Positions 16,971 through 23,277 of a DNA stretch of 39,517 bases are shown in pieces (within the stretch, counting starts at the first letter, position 1; every line of letters begins with the position of its first letter). Under the pieces are notes generated by a model, which was given only the letters and a program-made list of their open reading frames with translations, was not told the origin of the DNA and did no database searches. The position numbers and the translations under genes were made by a program. The stretch is from UMGS363 sp964402055 (GTDB lineage: Bacteria > Bacillota > Clostridia > Oscillospirales > Ruminococcaceae): contig CAYOAV010000013.1 in NCBI GenBank assembly GCA_964402055.1, positions 1 to 39,517 on the forward strand. Reading direction: 5' to 3'.

Positions 16971-17405
16971 ATGTGCTGTTCAAAATGCGGTATTGACTGC
17001 GGAAATTGCAAGCTTAAGGATGAATACGGCTGCCTTGGCTGTGATAAAATGAACATCGGATATTGGGGCGAAAAATGCGAAATAAAGCAATGCTGTGAGG
17101 ATAAAAGCCTTGAGCATTGCGGCTTATGCCCCGAATTTCCGTGCGAATTACTGCTTGATATAAGCTATGATACAGATATGGGTGATGACGGTGAGCGTTT
17201 GCTGAATTTAAAAAAATTGGCAGACCAAAAGCGTGAAAAAAGGGAAAAAAGAGAGAAAAATTATCTTTTGGGAGCTTCTCTCGGCGGAATAATCGGTGCT
17301 ATTATCGGTACATTGCAGGGTATGACGGCGGCTTTTGTGACGGCTGGGTTTATAATCGGTACAGGTATCGCCCTTTTGCTCGATAAAGGGGGCGGGGATA
17401 AATGA
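16971..17405 (+). CDS. DUF3795-like cysteine-rich protein with C-terminal membrane hairpin
   Basis: A 144-residue protein. Residues 1-60 contain about 12 cysteines in CxxC-like clusters (MCCSKCGIDCGNCKL, CLGCDKMN, HCGLCPEFPC), suggesting a metal or Fe-S site as in DUF3795 proteins. A charged linker (REKREKREK) leads to two glycine-rich membrane segments (LGASLGGIIGAIIG and AGFIIGTGIALLL) with glycine-zipper character. No good ribosome binding site precedes the ATG seven bases after acn, so translation may be coupled. Its stop overlaps the next start (ATGA). The function is unknown. Confidence 0.75.
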   Translation: MCCSKCGIDCGNCKLKDEYGCLGCDKMNIGYWGEKCEIKQCCEDKSLEHCGLCPEFPCELLLDISYDTDMGDDGERLLNLKKLADQKREKREKREKNYLLGASLGGIIGAIIGTLQGMTAAFVTAGFIIGTGIALLLDKGGGDK

Positions 17406-18148
17406 GCATTGATAAAAAACAGCCGTTTTCACTTGGTTCTGACGTTATAAAATATTTTGCCGCACTTGCGATGCTTGTTGACCATATTGCGTGGGGCTTT
17501 GTCGATACATATTCGCCGCTTGGGTTTATTATGCACCTTTTCGGAAGAATGACTGCCCCGATAATGAGCTTTTTTATTGCGGAGGGTTATCATTATACAA
17601 GAAATGTCATCAGGTATCTTCTGCGGCTCGGGATTTTTGCGGTAATATCGTGGTTTCCGTTCATTTATATGGAAACAGGCAAGCTACCGCTCATCTTTGA
17701 AAACGGACAGCTTGTTGCTTTTTACCCTATGCAGAGTGTTATTTATAGCTTTTTCCTTGCGTTGCTCTCGCTGAAGGCTTCACATTCTGAAAGGCTTGAC
17801 GGCAAGGCGAAAGGTGTTATTCTGATAATATTATGCCTGATTGCAATGCTTGGCGACTGGTATTGTCTGCCGATATTATGGGTGCAATGCTTCGACAGGC
17901 ATAGGGGCGATTTCAGGAAACAGGCTTACGCTTTTGCAAAGGTTTCACTCATAGTTATAACGGTGCTGATAATTTCAATGGGCGGCGGATTCCTTGGAAA
18001 TTGCTTCCAGTATGGAGTTCTGCTTGCTTTGATACCGATTTATTTTTACAACGGCGAAAAGGGCAGGGGAGGAAAATTCAACAAATGGTTTTTCTATGTT
18101 TTCTATCCCTTGCATATGCTTGTTATTGGCGTGATAAAATATATATAA
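17402..18148 (+). CDS. TraX-like multipass membrane protein
   Basis: A 248-residue protein with about seven membrane segments. The N-terminal block IKYFAALAMLVDHIAWGF and the segments FGRMTAPIMSFFIAEGYHYT and YPMQSVIYSFFLALLSL are typical of the TraX family. TraX was named for F-pilin acetylation, and chromosomal homologues in Firmicutes have no defined role. There are no conjugation genes nearby. It overlaps the DUF3795-like gene by four bases and precedes icd by 12, so it belongs to the operon. Confidence 0.8.
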   Translation: MSIDKKQPFSLGSDVIKYFAALAMLVDHIAWGFVDTYSPLGFIMHLFGRMTAPIMSFFIAEGYHYTRNVIRYLLRLGIFAVISWFPFIYMETGKLPLIFENGQLVAFYPMQSVIYSFFLALLSLKASHSERLDGKAKGVILIILCLIAMLGDWYCLPILWVQCFDRHRGDFRKQAYAFAKVSLIVITVLIISMGGGFLGNCFQYGVLLALIPIYFYNGEKGRGGKFNKWFFYVFYPLHMLVIGVIKYI

Positions 18149-18160
18149 GGAGTGCTTAAA

Positions 18161-19372
18161 ATGGATAAAATTAAAATGACTACACCGCTTGTCGAAATGG
18201 ACGGCGATGAGATGACCAGAATTATATGGAAGATGATAAAGGATATCCTTATTCTTCCATATGTTGACCTTAATACCGAGTATTACGACCTCGGACTTGA
18301 AAACAGAAACGCTACGGACGATAAGGTTACAGTCGATTCCGCAGAGGCTACAAAGAAGTACGGAGTTGCTGTAAAATGTGCAACAATTACTCCGAATGCC
18401 GCAAGAATGACCGAATATAACCTTAAGGAAATGTGGAAGTCGCCTAATGGCACTATCAGAGCTATCCTTGATGGTACAGTTTTCCGTACACCTATCATCG
18501 TCAAGGGCATTACTCCATATATCCCAACATGGACAAAGCCTATCACTATCGCACGTCACGCTTACGGCGATGTTTATAAGAATACCGAGCTTAAGGTTGC
18601 TGAGGGTGCAAAGGCAGAGCTTGTTGTAACAAATAAGGACGGCAGTGAGGAGCGTTCGCTTATCCACGAATTCAAGGGTACGGACGGTATCATTCAGGGA
18701 CTTCACAACACAGATAAGTCCATTTCAAGCTTTGCAAGAGCCTGCTTCAATTTCGCTGTTGATACCAAGCAGGATCTTTGGTTCGCTACAAAGGATACTA
18801 TCTCCAAGAAGTACGACCACCGCTTTAAGGATATTTTCGCTGAAATATATGAAAATGAATATAAGACAAAATTTGAGGAGCTTGGAATTGAATATTTCTA
18901 TACGCTCATTGACGACGCTGTTGCAAGAGTTATCCGTTCAAACGGCGGTTATATTTGGGCTTGCAAGAATTATGACGGAGATGTAATGTCCGATATGGTT
19001 GCAACCGCTTACGGTAGCCTTGCTATGATGACAAGCGTTCTTGTATCACCAAGCGGTGTTTATGAATATGAAGCCGCTCACGGCACTGTTCAGCGTCATT
19101 ATTACAAGCATCTTAAGGGCGAAACAACCTCTACAAACAGCGTTGCTACGATCTTTGCATGGTCAGGCGCATTGCGTAAGAGAGGCGAGCTTGATAATAA
19201 CAGCGAGCTTATGCGTTATGCCGATAATCTCGAAAAGGCTACTATCCAGACTATCGAGGACGGCATTATGACAGGCGACCTCGAAGCTCTTTCCTCCATT
19301 CCGAATAAGAAAAAGGTTGATACAGAGGCTTTCCTTGTTGCTGTAAACGAGCGTCTTGCAAAGTTAATGTAA
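18161..19372 (+). CDS. icd: NADP-dependent isocitrate dehydrogenase (eukaryotic-type, subfamily II)
   Basis: A 403-residue enzyme that converts isocitrate to 2-oxoglutarate and CO2 with NADP+. The ATG at 18161 has a good AAGGAG site. The sequence begins with the subfamily II hallmark VEMDGDEMTRIIWKMIKD. It also has the substrate-binding segment MWKSPNGTIRAILDGTVFR and the cofactor region YEYEAAHGTVQRHYYKH. The length agrees with this homodimeric type rather than the E. coli type. It sits in the same operon as aconitase and just upstream of rex. Confidence 0.95.
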   Translation: MDKIKMTTPLVEMDGDEMTRIIWKMIKDILILPYVDLNTEYYDLGLENRNATDDKVTVDSAEATKKYGVAVKCATITPNAARMTEYNLKEMWKSPNGTIRAILDGTVFRTPIIVKGITPYIPTWTKPITIARHAYGDVYKNTELKVAEGAKAELVVTNKDGSEERSLIHEFKGTDGIIQGLHNTDKSISSFARACFNFAVDTKQDLWFATKDTISKKYDHRFKDIFAEIYENEYKTKFEELGIEYFYTLIDDAVARVIRSNGGYIWACKNYDGDVMSDMVATAYGSLAMMTSVLVSPSGVYEYEAAHGTVQRHYYKHLKGETTSTNSVATIFAWSGALRKRGELDNNSELMRYADNLEKATIQTIEDGIMTGDLEALSSIPNKKKVDTEAFLVAVNERLAKLM

Positions 19373-19389
19373 TCGGGAGAATCATATAA

Positions 19390-20037
19390 ATGCAGAAACC
19401 AAAAAAATCCGAGATATCAGCCTCGGTGATAAAACGTCTGCCGAGATATTACAGATTTATAGGCGAGCTTATAAAACAGGGAGCTGTTCGCAGTTCATCG
19501 GGTGAGCTTGCGGAGAAAATGTCGCTCACCGCTTCGCAGATAAGGCAGGATCTGAACTGCTTCGGAGGCTTCGGTCAGCAGGGATACGGCTATAATCTTG
19601 TTGAGCTTCAGAAAGAAATAGGCAAGATACTCGGTATTGACAGAGGATATAAGGCGGTTCTTTTCGGTGCAGGAAACCTTGGAAAGGCGATAGCCTGTCA
19701 TATGAATTTCGGCGAATACGGCTGGGAGCTTATCGGTATTTTTGACAGCGATTTGCGTAAGGAAAATGAAAGCGTTGCAGGGCTTCCTGTAATGCACATC
19801 AGCCGAGTGGAAAGCTTTATTATTGAAAACAGACCCGAGATAGCGATACTCTGCATACCGAAAGCGGCGGCTCAGGAATATGCCGATAAGCTTGTTTCGC
19901 TGGGGATAAAAGCGTTCTGGAATTTCAGCCATTACGACCTTACCGTTTCGCATAAGGATATAGTCGTGCAGAATGTTCATCTTGGCGACAGTATTATGAG
20001 ATTATCCTATGGATTGACTGCATTTGAAGAAGAATAA
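19390..20037 (+). CDS. rex: Redox-sensing transcriptional repressor Rex
   Basis: A 215-residue repressor with an N-terminal winged helix (KRLPRYYRFIGELIKQGAVR and LTASQIRQDLNCFGGFGQQG). The C-terminal Rossmann domain (VLFGAGNLGKAIACHMNF) senses the NADH/NAD+ ratio. In Firmicutes, rising NADH releases Rex from fermentation and hydrogenase promoters. It starts 17 bases after icd and ends the operon at a terminator, linking carbon flow to 2-oxoglutarate with a redox regulator. Confidence 0.95.
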   Translation: MQKPKKSEISASVIKRLPRYYRFIGELIKQGAVRSSSGELAEKMSLTASQIRQDLNCFGGFGQQGYGYNLVELQKEIGKILGIDRGYKAVLFGAGNLGKAIACHMNFGEYGWELIGIFDSDLRKENESVAGLPVMHISRVESFIIENRPEIAILCIPKAAAQEYADKLVSLGIKAFWNFSHYDLTVSHKDIVVQNVHLGDSIMRLSYGLTAFEEE

Positions 20038-20044
20038 AAAAATC

Positions 20045-20078
20045 ACCGCATCGTCCTGAAATGGGCGGTGCGGTTTTG
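20045..20078 (+). terminator. Intrinsic terminator after rex
   Basis: ACCGCATCGTCC (20045-20056) pairs with GGGCGGTGCGGT (20063-20074) over 12 bp including G-T pairs. The loop is TGAAAT and TTTT follows. Confidence 0.8.
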
Positions 20079-20094
20079 CTGTGTAAAAAAATAG

Positions 20095-20123
20095 TTGACA
20101 AAAATATAAGAATGAGTTATAAT
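20095..20123 (+). promoter_or_regulatory. Consensus promoter for the 67-residue small protein
   Basis: TTGACA (20095-20100), a 17-base spacer and TATAAT (20118-20123): perfect hexamers and spacing. The leader is about 75 bases. Confidence 0.85.
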
Positions 20124-20202
20124 GGAAATGACATCAGATGATATTATGCAAATTTTTTAATAAAGTGCATATACTATTTATTATGGAAAGGAGATATTTA
20201 TT

Positions 20203-20406
20203 ATGGCAACAAGCACATTTGAACGTAAAATCGCTTTTGATGATGAAAACTCTATCAGACGATTTAACAGAATTATGTCCGATAAAGTAAAATCCAAGCC
20301 TATTTCCGTATCTCCATACACACAAGAAGAACGAAATAGGAGTGAGCAACTATTAAAACAAGCACTCTTGACAAAATTTGACAGTAATGATATAATATTC
20401 CTGTAG
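20203..20406 (+). CDS. Small MATS-type conserved protein (67 residues), function unknown
   Basis: The ATG at 20203 is nine bases after AAAGGAG. The protein begins MATSTFERKIAFDDENSIRR and has a central SPYTQEERNRSEQLLKQ segment that is probably helical; it is polar with no membrane segment. The start resembles the 61-residue protein at 12603. Its last codons contain a complete promoter (20368-20396) for the downstream toxin-like transcript. The close association suggests, but does not prove, a role with that module. I do not recognise a characterised family. Confidence 0.75.
   Translation: MATSTFERKIAFDDENSIRRFNRIMSDKVKSKPISVSPYTQEERNRSEQLLKQALLTKFDSNDIIFL
20368..20396 (+). promoter_or_regulatory. 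Consensus promoter inside the small ORF, for the toxin-like mRNA
   Basis: TTGACA (20368-20373), a 17-base spacer and TATAAT (20391-20396), all consensus, within the last 13 codons of the 67-residue gene. The transcript would start near 20403 with a leader of about 138 bases. Confidence 0.8.
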
Positions 20407-20462
20407 AGAATGTGTTGGCGTATTTTATTTGCCCTTTCTTTAGACGTAAAATAGGCGGTATA

Positions 20463-20534
20463 CCTCTCAACCATCACCACGAGGGTTGGAAGGGAGGTTG
20501 AATTCATTAACCTTTGTGAAATATTTTGCAAAGG
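20463..20534 (+). promoter_or_regulatory. Structured leader that buries the toxin ribosome binding site
   Basis: CCTTTGTGAA (20511-20520) pairs with TTTGCAAAGG (20525-20534) over 10 bp including two G-T pairs, enclosing part of the AAAGGAG site (20530-20536). Upstream, CAACC (20468-20472) pairs with GGTTG (20484-20488) and CCTC (20463-20466) with GAGG (20494-20497). Such sequestration is typical of type I toxin mRNAs, which are translated only after processing or refolding. Confidence 0.65.
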
Positions 20535-20540
20535 AGCGTG

Positions 20541-20636
20541 ATGGTTATTTCAATCGAGTTGATTTGCATGATTCTTAGCACGGCGGCATCTGTCGTTTCT
20601 GTTATTGTCAGCATTTTTAATTCTAAAAAGAAGTAA
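20541..20636 (+). CDS. Small hydrophobic peptide, type I toxin-like (holin-like)
   Basis: A 31-residue peptide from ATG 20541 to TAA 20636. Residues 2-26 form one membrane-spanning stretch (central segment STAASVVSVIVSIF), and the C-terminus is FNSKKK. A single membrane helix with a lysine tail is the form of type I toxins of the TxpA/Fst/holin-like kind, which damage the membrane when overproduced. The start lies just after AAAGGAG with tight spacing; a GTG directly upstream (20538) is an alternative. A convergent antisense RNA covers its 3' end. The toxin role is inferred from architecture. Confidence 0.7.
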   Translation: MVISIELICMILSTAASVVSVIVSIFNSKKK

Positions 20637-20723
20637 TCCGCCTAAATAGCAGTTAGGCGGATTATGGATACATAAATATTCACAATTTGTTGAGAGCTAT
20701 CGTCTATCCGACGCACTCTCTAC
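20624..20723 (-). ncRNA. Antisense RNA, candidate type I antitoxin
   Basis: The promoter at 20757-20730 should start a leftward RNA near 20723. It would pass through the 12-bp hairpin formed by TTAGGCGGATTA and TAATCCGCCTAA (20664-20634) and end in the following U-rich run (CTTCTTTTT on the minus strand). The RNA is about 100 nt and complementary to the 3' end of the toxin-like mRNA, including its last four codons or so. Its 5' part can form a stem-loop (GAGAG/CTCTC with CGTC/GACG, 20692-20720) that could start pairing with the mirrored loop of the mRNA. Confidence 0.65.
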
Positions 20724-20729
20724 ATCTTT

Positions 20730-20757
20730 ATTATAACACTTTTAAAGCAAATGTCAA
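20730..20757 (-). promoter_or_regulatory. Consensus promoter of the antisense RNA
   Basis: On the minus strand, TTGACA (20757-20752), a 16-base spacer and TATAAT (20735-20730). Both hexamers are consensus, so strong constitutive transcription is expected. Confidence 0.8.
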
Positions 20758-20833
20758 GTGGTTTTTATAAGTTTTTTGAGGTATGAAAATTGCAATATAA
20801 ACTGTACAACACGTTTTTTGTGCAAAATAACCA

Positions 20834-20862
20834 TTGATTTTATTCTTTAAATATCATATAAT
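20834..20862 (+). promoter_or_regulatory. Promoter of the tandem-pseudoknot RNA
   Basis: TTGATT (20834-20839), a 17-base spacer and TATAAT (20857-20862). The expected start is near 20869, just before the structured RNA. Confidence 0.8.
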
Positions 20863-20895
20863 AAAATAAAGAGATAGTTCATTGATTTGAACATC

Positions 20896-20993
20896 TCAAA
20901 TGTTTGTCGCAGCTAGATATGCGACTAATAAATAATCTAGTTCAAATGTTTGTCGCAGCTAGATATGCGACTAATAAATAATCTAGTTCAAAT
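20896..20993 (+). repeat. Tandem 46-base direct repeat, two exact copies plus six bases
   Basis: Copy 1 is 20896-20941, copy 2 is 20942-20987, and a partial third copy (TCAAAT) is 20988-20993. There is no difference between the two full copies. Each contains one complete pseudoknot unit. Because all of the 46 bases repeat, this is not a CRISPR repeat-spacer pattern. Confidence 0.97.
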
Positions 20994-20997
20994 TCAG

Positions 20998-21021
20998 CCC
21001 CACTTTTTAGTGGGGTTTTTT
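20998..21021 (+). terminator. Intrinsic terminator of the pseudoknot RNA
   Basis: CCCCAC (20998-21003), loop TTTTTA, GTGGGG (21010-21015), then six T. It lies four bases after the last repeat fragment. Confidence 0.92.
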
Positions 21022-21022
21022 A

Positions 21023-21186
21023 ATTTGTAATTTATGATTTCAATAAGAGGAGTCGCCTTTCCCAATGGTTTTCAGAACGATTTCCTGCACCACGGGACGG
21101 GCGACCCGTCCCCTACGATAGACGCAATTTGCAATGTGCAATTGTTGTTCAAAAATCATACATTATCAATTGTTAATCTCTTCCTC
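21023..21186. other. Non-coding stretch downstream of the pseudoknot RNA
   Basis: No gene is seen in any frame. A type III toxin would be about 500 bases, and only about 300 bases separate the terminator from the cellulase start. The stretch holds palindrome copy 3 and AT-rich sequence with repeated CAATTG/GCAATT words. A short open stretch from an ATG at 21065 runs into the palindrome and is not convincing. Confidence 0.8.
21094..21117 (-). repeat. Dispersed GGGGACGGG palindrome, copy 3
   Basis: GGGACGGG, loop CGA, CCCGTCCCCTACG. On the minus strand it reads GTAGGGGACGGG, loop TCG, as in copy 1. Confidence 0.8.
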
Positions 21187-21215
21187 TTGACTTTTTTTAT
21201 TTAATGTGATAAAAT
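21187..21215 (+). promoter_or_regulatory. Promoter of the GH5_4-like cellulase
   Basis: TTGACT (21187-21192), a 17-base spacer and TAAAAT (21210-21215). The leader is about 100 bases and contains the long hairpin at 21241-21299. Confidence 0.65.
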
Positions 21216-21240
21216 GTAAACAATTACATATCATTCTTAT

Positions 21241-21299
21241 GCGGAATGTCATAACTGCAAAAAATCGGGACATAAAAATTGCAGTTAATGATATACCGC
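21241..21299 (+). promoter_or_regulatory. Long imperfect hairpin in the cellulase leader
   Basis: GCGG (21241-21244) pairs with CCGC (21296-21299), ATGTCAT with ATGATAT, and AACTGCAA with TTGCAGTT. The stem has about 19-20 pairs with small bulges and an 18-19 base A-rich loop. No T run follows, so it is not a terminator. An operator, an mRNA-stabilising stem or a protein-binding element are possible roles. Confidence 0.6.
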
Positions 21300-21324
21300 G
21301 ATTACTTTTGAAAGGAAACCTGCT

Positions 21325-23127
21325 ATGAAACTAAAGAAATTTCTTTCCTCAACCGCCGCCGCAGTGCTTTCTGCCGCAATGCTTTTGACAGGCTGTGGCA
21401 AGGATAACGTTACCGATGACGATATTGAGGAAACAACTACCACCGCAAAGGTCACAGAAGCTTCGGCCGCAAGCGAAAAGAACGACCTTACCGCCGCCGA
21501 GGTCACAAGGCTTATGGGCAACGGTATCAATCTCGGCAACACTATGGAGGCTTACGGCCATTCCAACTATGTGAGCGGAAACGTTGACCCGACTTCCTTT
21601 GAAACCTCATGGGGTCAGCCTGTCACAACCAAGGAAATGGTCGAGGATATGAAAAATATGGGCTTCGATACCCTCCGTATCCCCGTGGCATGGACTAACG
21701 GTATCAATTTTGAAAGCGGCGATTATACCATTGACGAGCGTCTTATGAACCGTGTCGATGAAATTGTAAATTATGCCCTTGACTGCGATATGTATGTTAT
21801 CGTCAACGATCATTGGGACGGAAGCTGGTGGGGAATGTTCGGCTCGGAGGACGAAGCTGTCCGTGAGCAGGCTATGGAGCTTTATAAGTCAATGTGGACG
21901 CAGATCTGCGAGCATTTTTCCGATTATTCCTATAAGCTCATATTTGAATCTGCCAACGAAGAACTCGGTGACAGGCTCAACGACAGCGATATCACAGGCT
22001 CAAAGGGCATTTTGACAACTGATGAATGCTATGAAACAACCAATATGATAAACAGCGAGTTTGTAAAGCTTGTCCGTTCAACAGGCGGCAAAAATGCCGA
22101 CAGATTCCTCCTTCTTGCAGGCTATGATACCGATATCACCAAGACCTGCGATGACAGATACATCGTTCCCGAGGATTCCGCTGAAAATAAGCTTCTCATC
22201 TCCGTGCATTATTATACACCTTGGGACTACTGCGGTACAGAGGGCGTGAACCAGTGGGGCTCTCCCGATGATTACGCTGAACAGAATACCCTTTTTGAAA
22301 AGCTTACACGCTTCACCGAACAGGGCTGCGGAGTTGTTATCGGCGAATATGCCGTAATGGGAAAATCCACCAAGCCTGATACCGATAAATTCTATAATAA
22401 TCTTCTTGACAACTGCGACCTTTATAATTACTGCCCTGTCCTCTGGGATTGCAGCGACCTTTACTGGAGAACCGTCCGTAAGGTCAAGGACGAGGCTATC
22501 GCACAGATCTTCAAGGACAGACAGCAGTCAAATGAACCCGAAGATATAGCAGAGGTTCAGTCTGCCGCAAGAGCAAATATGGATAAGGCACTTGAAGAAG
22601 CAGAAAAAGCACTTGCTGAAATAGTTTCACTTCCTGCAACGGACGATACGGCAGTTGCATGGATAATGTTCCAAAGCTCTGATTATTCCGTAGCATATAG
22701 CGTAGGCGACCAGTATGACCCAACAAATATGACAACAGGAATTATCGCAAATAACGTTGAAGTAACAGGCGAGGGCAGTTATACCGTAAGCCTTGACTTT
22801 ACCGATATCGGCGGTGCAAGAGGAACAGCGTTCTCCGCACTTGGAATTTACAACGGCGAAAAATTCTTCCCCGATTATTGCATAAGCATAGACGAGGTAA
22901 AAATAAACGGCGAGGCATACGCTCTTTCGGGCAAGGAATATACCTGCTCCGATGATGATAACTGCACAAGAGTAAACCTCTTCAACCAGTGGGTAAATAA
23001 AATTCCCGATGAAGCAAGACGTGCAGACGGCGACCTGGCAGATGTTTCCGCAAAGATACTTCAGCTTAACGACAGCTACAAGATAGATACACTTGAAATT
23101 ACGTTTACTTATTCAGTTAACGATTAA
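21325..23127 (+). CDS. Lipoprotein GH5 (subfamily 4-like) endoglucanase with C-terminal beta-sandwich module
   Basis: A 600-residue secreted lipoprotein: signal peptide plus lipobox (LLTGC, Cys near residue 24), a short acidic/Thr linker, then a GH5 barrel (about 50-400). GH5_4 landmarks include GNGINLGNTMEAYG and LRIPVAWTNG. The acid/base is E212 (FESANEELG, where the usual Pro after Glu is replaced) and the nucleophile is E341 (VVIGEYAVM). A helical Ala/Glu linker (about 405-435) leads to a C-terminal domain of about 160 residues (from AVAWIMFQSSDYSVAYS to the end) that looks like a carbohydrate-binding module, though I cannot assign it to a numbered CBM family. It likely cleaves beta-glucan or xyloglucan. 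There is no dockerin. It is monocistronic. Confidence 0.9.
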   Translation: MKLKKFLSSTAAAVLSAAMLLTGCGKDNVTDDDIEETTTTAKVTEASAASEKNDLTAAEVTRLMGNGINLGNTMEAYGHSNYVSGNVDPTSFETSWGQPVTTKEMVEDMKNMGFDTLRIPVAWTNGINFESGDYTIDERLMNRVDEIVNYALDCDMYVIVNDHWDGSWWGMFGSEDEAVREQAMELYKSMWTQICEHFSDYSYKLIFESANEELGDRLNDSDITGSKGILTTDECYETTNMINSEFVKLVRSTGGKNADRFLLLAGYDTDITKTCDDRYIVPEDSAENKLLISVHYYTPWDYCGTEGVNQWGSPDDYAEQNTLFEKLTRFTEQGCGVVIGEYAVMGKSTKPDTDKFYNNLLDNCDLYNYCPVLWDCSDLYWRTVRKVKDEAIAQIFKDRQQSNEPEDIAEVQSAARANMDKALEEAEKALAEIVSLPATDDTAVAWIMFQSSDYSVAYSVGDQYDPTNMTTGIIANNVEVTGEGSYTVSLDFTDIGGARGTAFSALGIYNGEKFFPDYCISIDEVKINGEAYALSGKEYTCSDDDNCTRVNLFNQWVNKIPDEARRADGDLADVSAKILQLNDSYKIDTLEITFTYSVND

Positions 23128-23178
23128 AACCTAAAAAACAACAAAATAAAAAAAATCTAACTTTTTTCGAATAACCCC

Positions 23179-23207
23179 TTGACATCTTTCCTAAAAAGTA
23201 GTACAAT
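23179..23207 (+). promoter_or_regulatory. Promoter of thrH
   Basis: TTGACA (23179-23184), a 17-base spacer and TACAAT (23202-23207). The transcript would start near 23214, at the base of the leader structure. Confidence 0.75.
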
Positions 23208-23211
23208 TATT

Positions 23212-23277
23212 ATGGGTTTGAAAGTGTACAACCAAGATAGATCGGACGAAGGATCTATGTAACATTTAACATCCCAT
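23212..23277 (+). promoter_or_regulatory. Closed, branched RNA structure in the thrH leader
   Basis: ATGGG (23212-23216) can pair with CCCAT (23273-23277). Inside, GGTT pairs with AACC (23215-23218 with 23230-23233, partly competing with the outer stem), and ATAGATC (23237-23243) pairs perfectly with GATCTAT (23252-23258). The structure spans nearly the whole leader. It may be a cis-regulatory element, but I do not recognise a known riboswitch class. Confidence 0.4.

Larger units (their letters stand above)
20869..21021 (+). ncRNA. Free-standing RNA of about 150 nt with two tandem pseudoknots
   Basis: It has its own promoter and terminator and no useful reading frame. In each of two 46-base repeats, GTCGCA pairs with TGCGAC (20906-20911 with 20920-20925; 20952-20957 with 20966-20971). 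The loop bases CTAGAT (20913-20918; 20959-20964) are complementary to ATCTAG nine bases downstream (20935-20940; 20981-20986). That gives H-type pseudoknots with 6-bp stems, a one-base first loop and an A/U-rich 9-base third loop. ATTTGAAC (20885-20892) can pair with GTTCAAAT (20986-20993) to close the array; an alternative is the local hairpin GTTCA/TGAAC (20877-20892). The architecture recalls type III antitoxin RNAs, but no toxin gene follows. Confidence 0.75.

Noticed and set aside
17402..18148. TraX-like gene as evidence for a conjugative element
   Set aside because: No relaxase, type IV secretion or integrase genes are in the window, and the gene is embedded in a metabolic operon.
20896..20993. 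Possible mini CRISPR array
   Set aside because: The whole 46-base unit repeats exactly, with no unique spacer, and there are no cas genes. The promoter, pseudoknots and terminator explain it better.
20869..21021. preQ1-type riboswitch (also an H-type pseudoknot)
   Set aside because: The stems, the loop composition and the exact duplication do not match the preQ1 consensus as I know it, and the element ends in its own terminator without a queuosine gene downstream.
21065..21121. Short ORF after the pseudoknot RNA as a remnant of a type III toxin
   Set aside because: It is under 20 codons, runs into the GC-rich palindrome and shows no similarity to a toxin fold.
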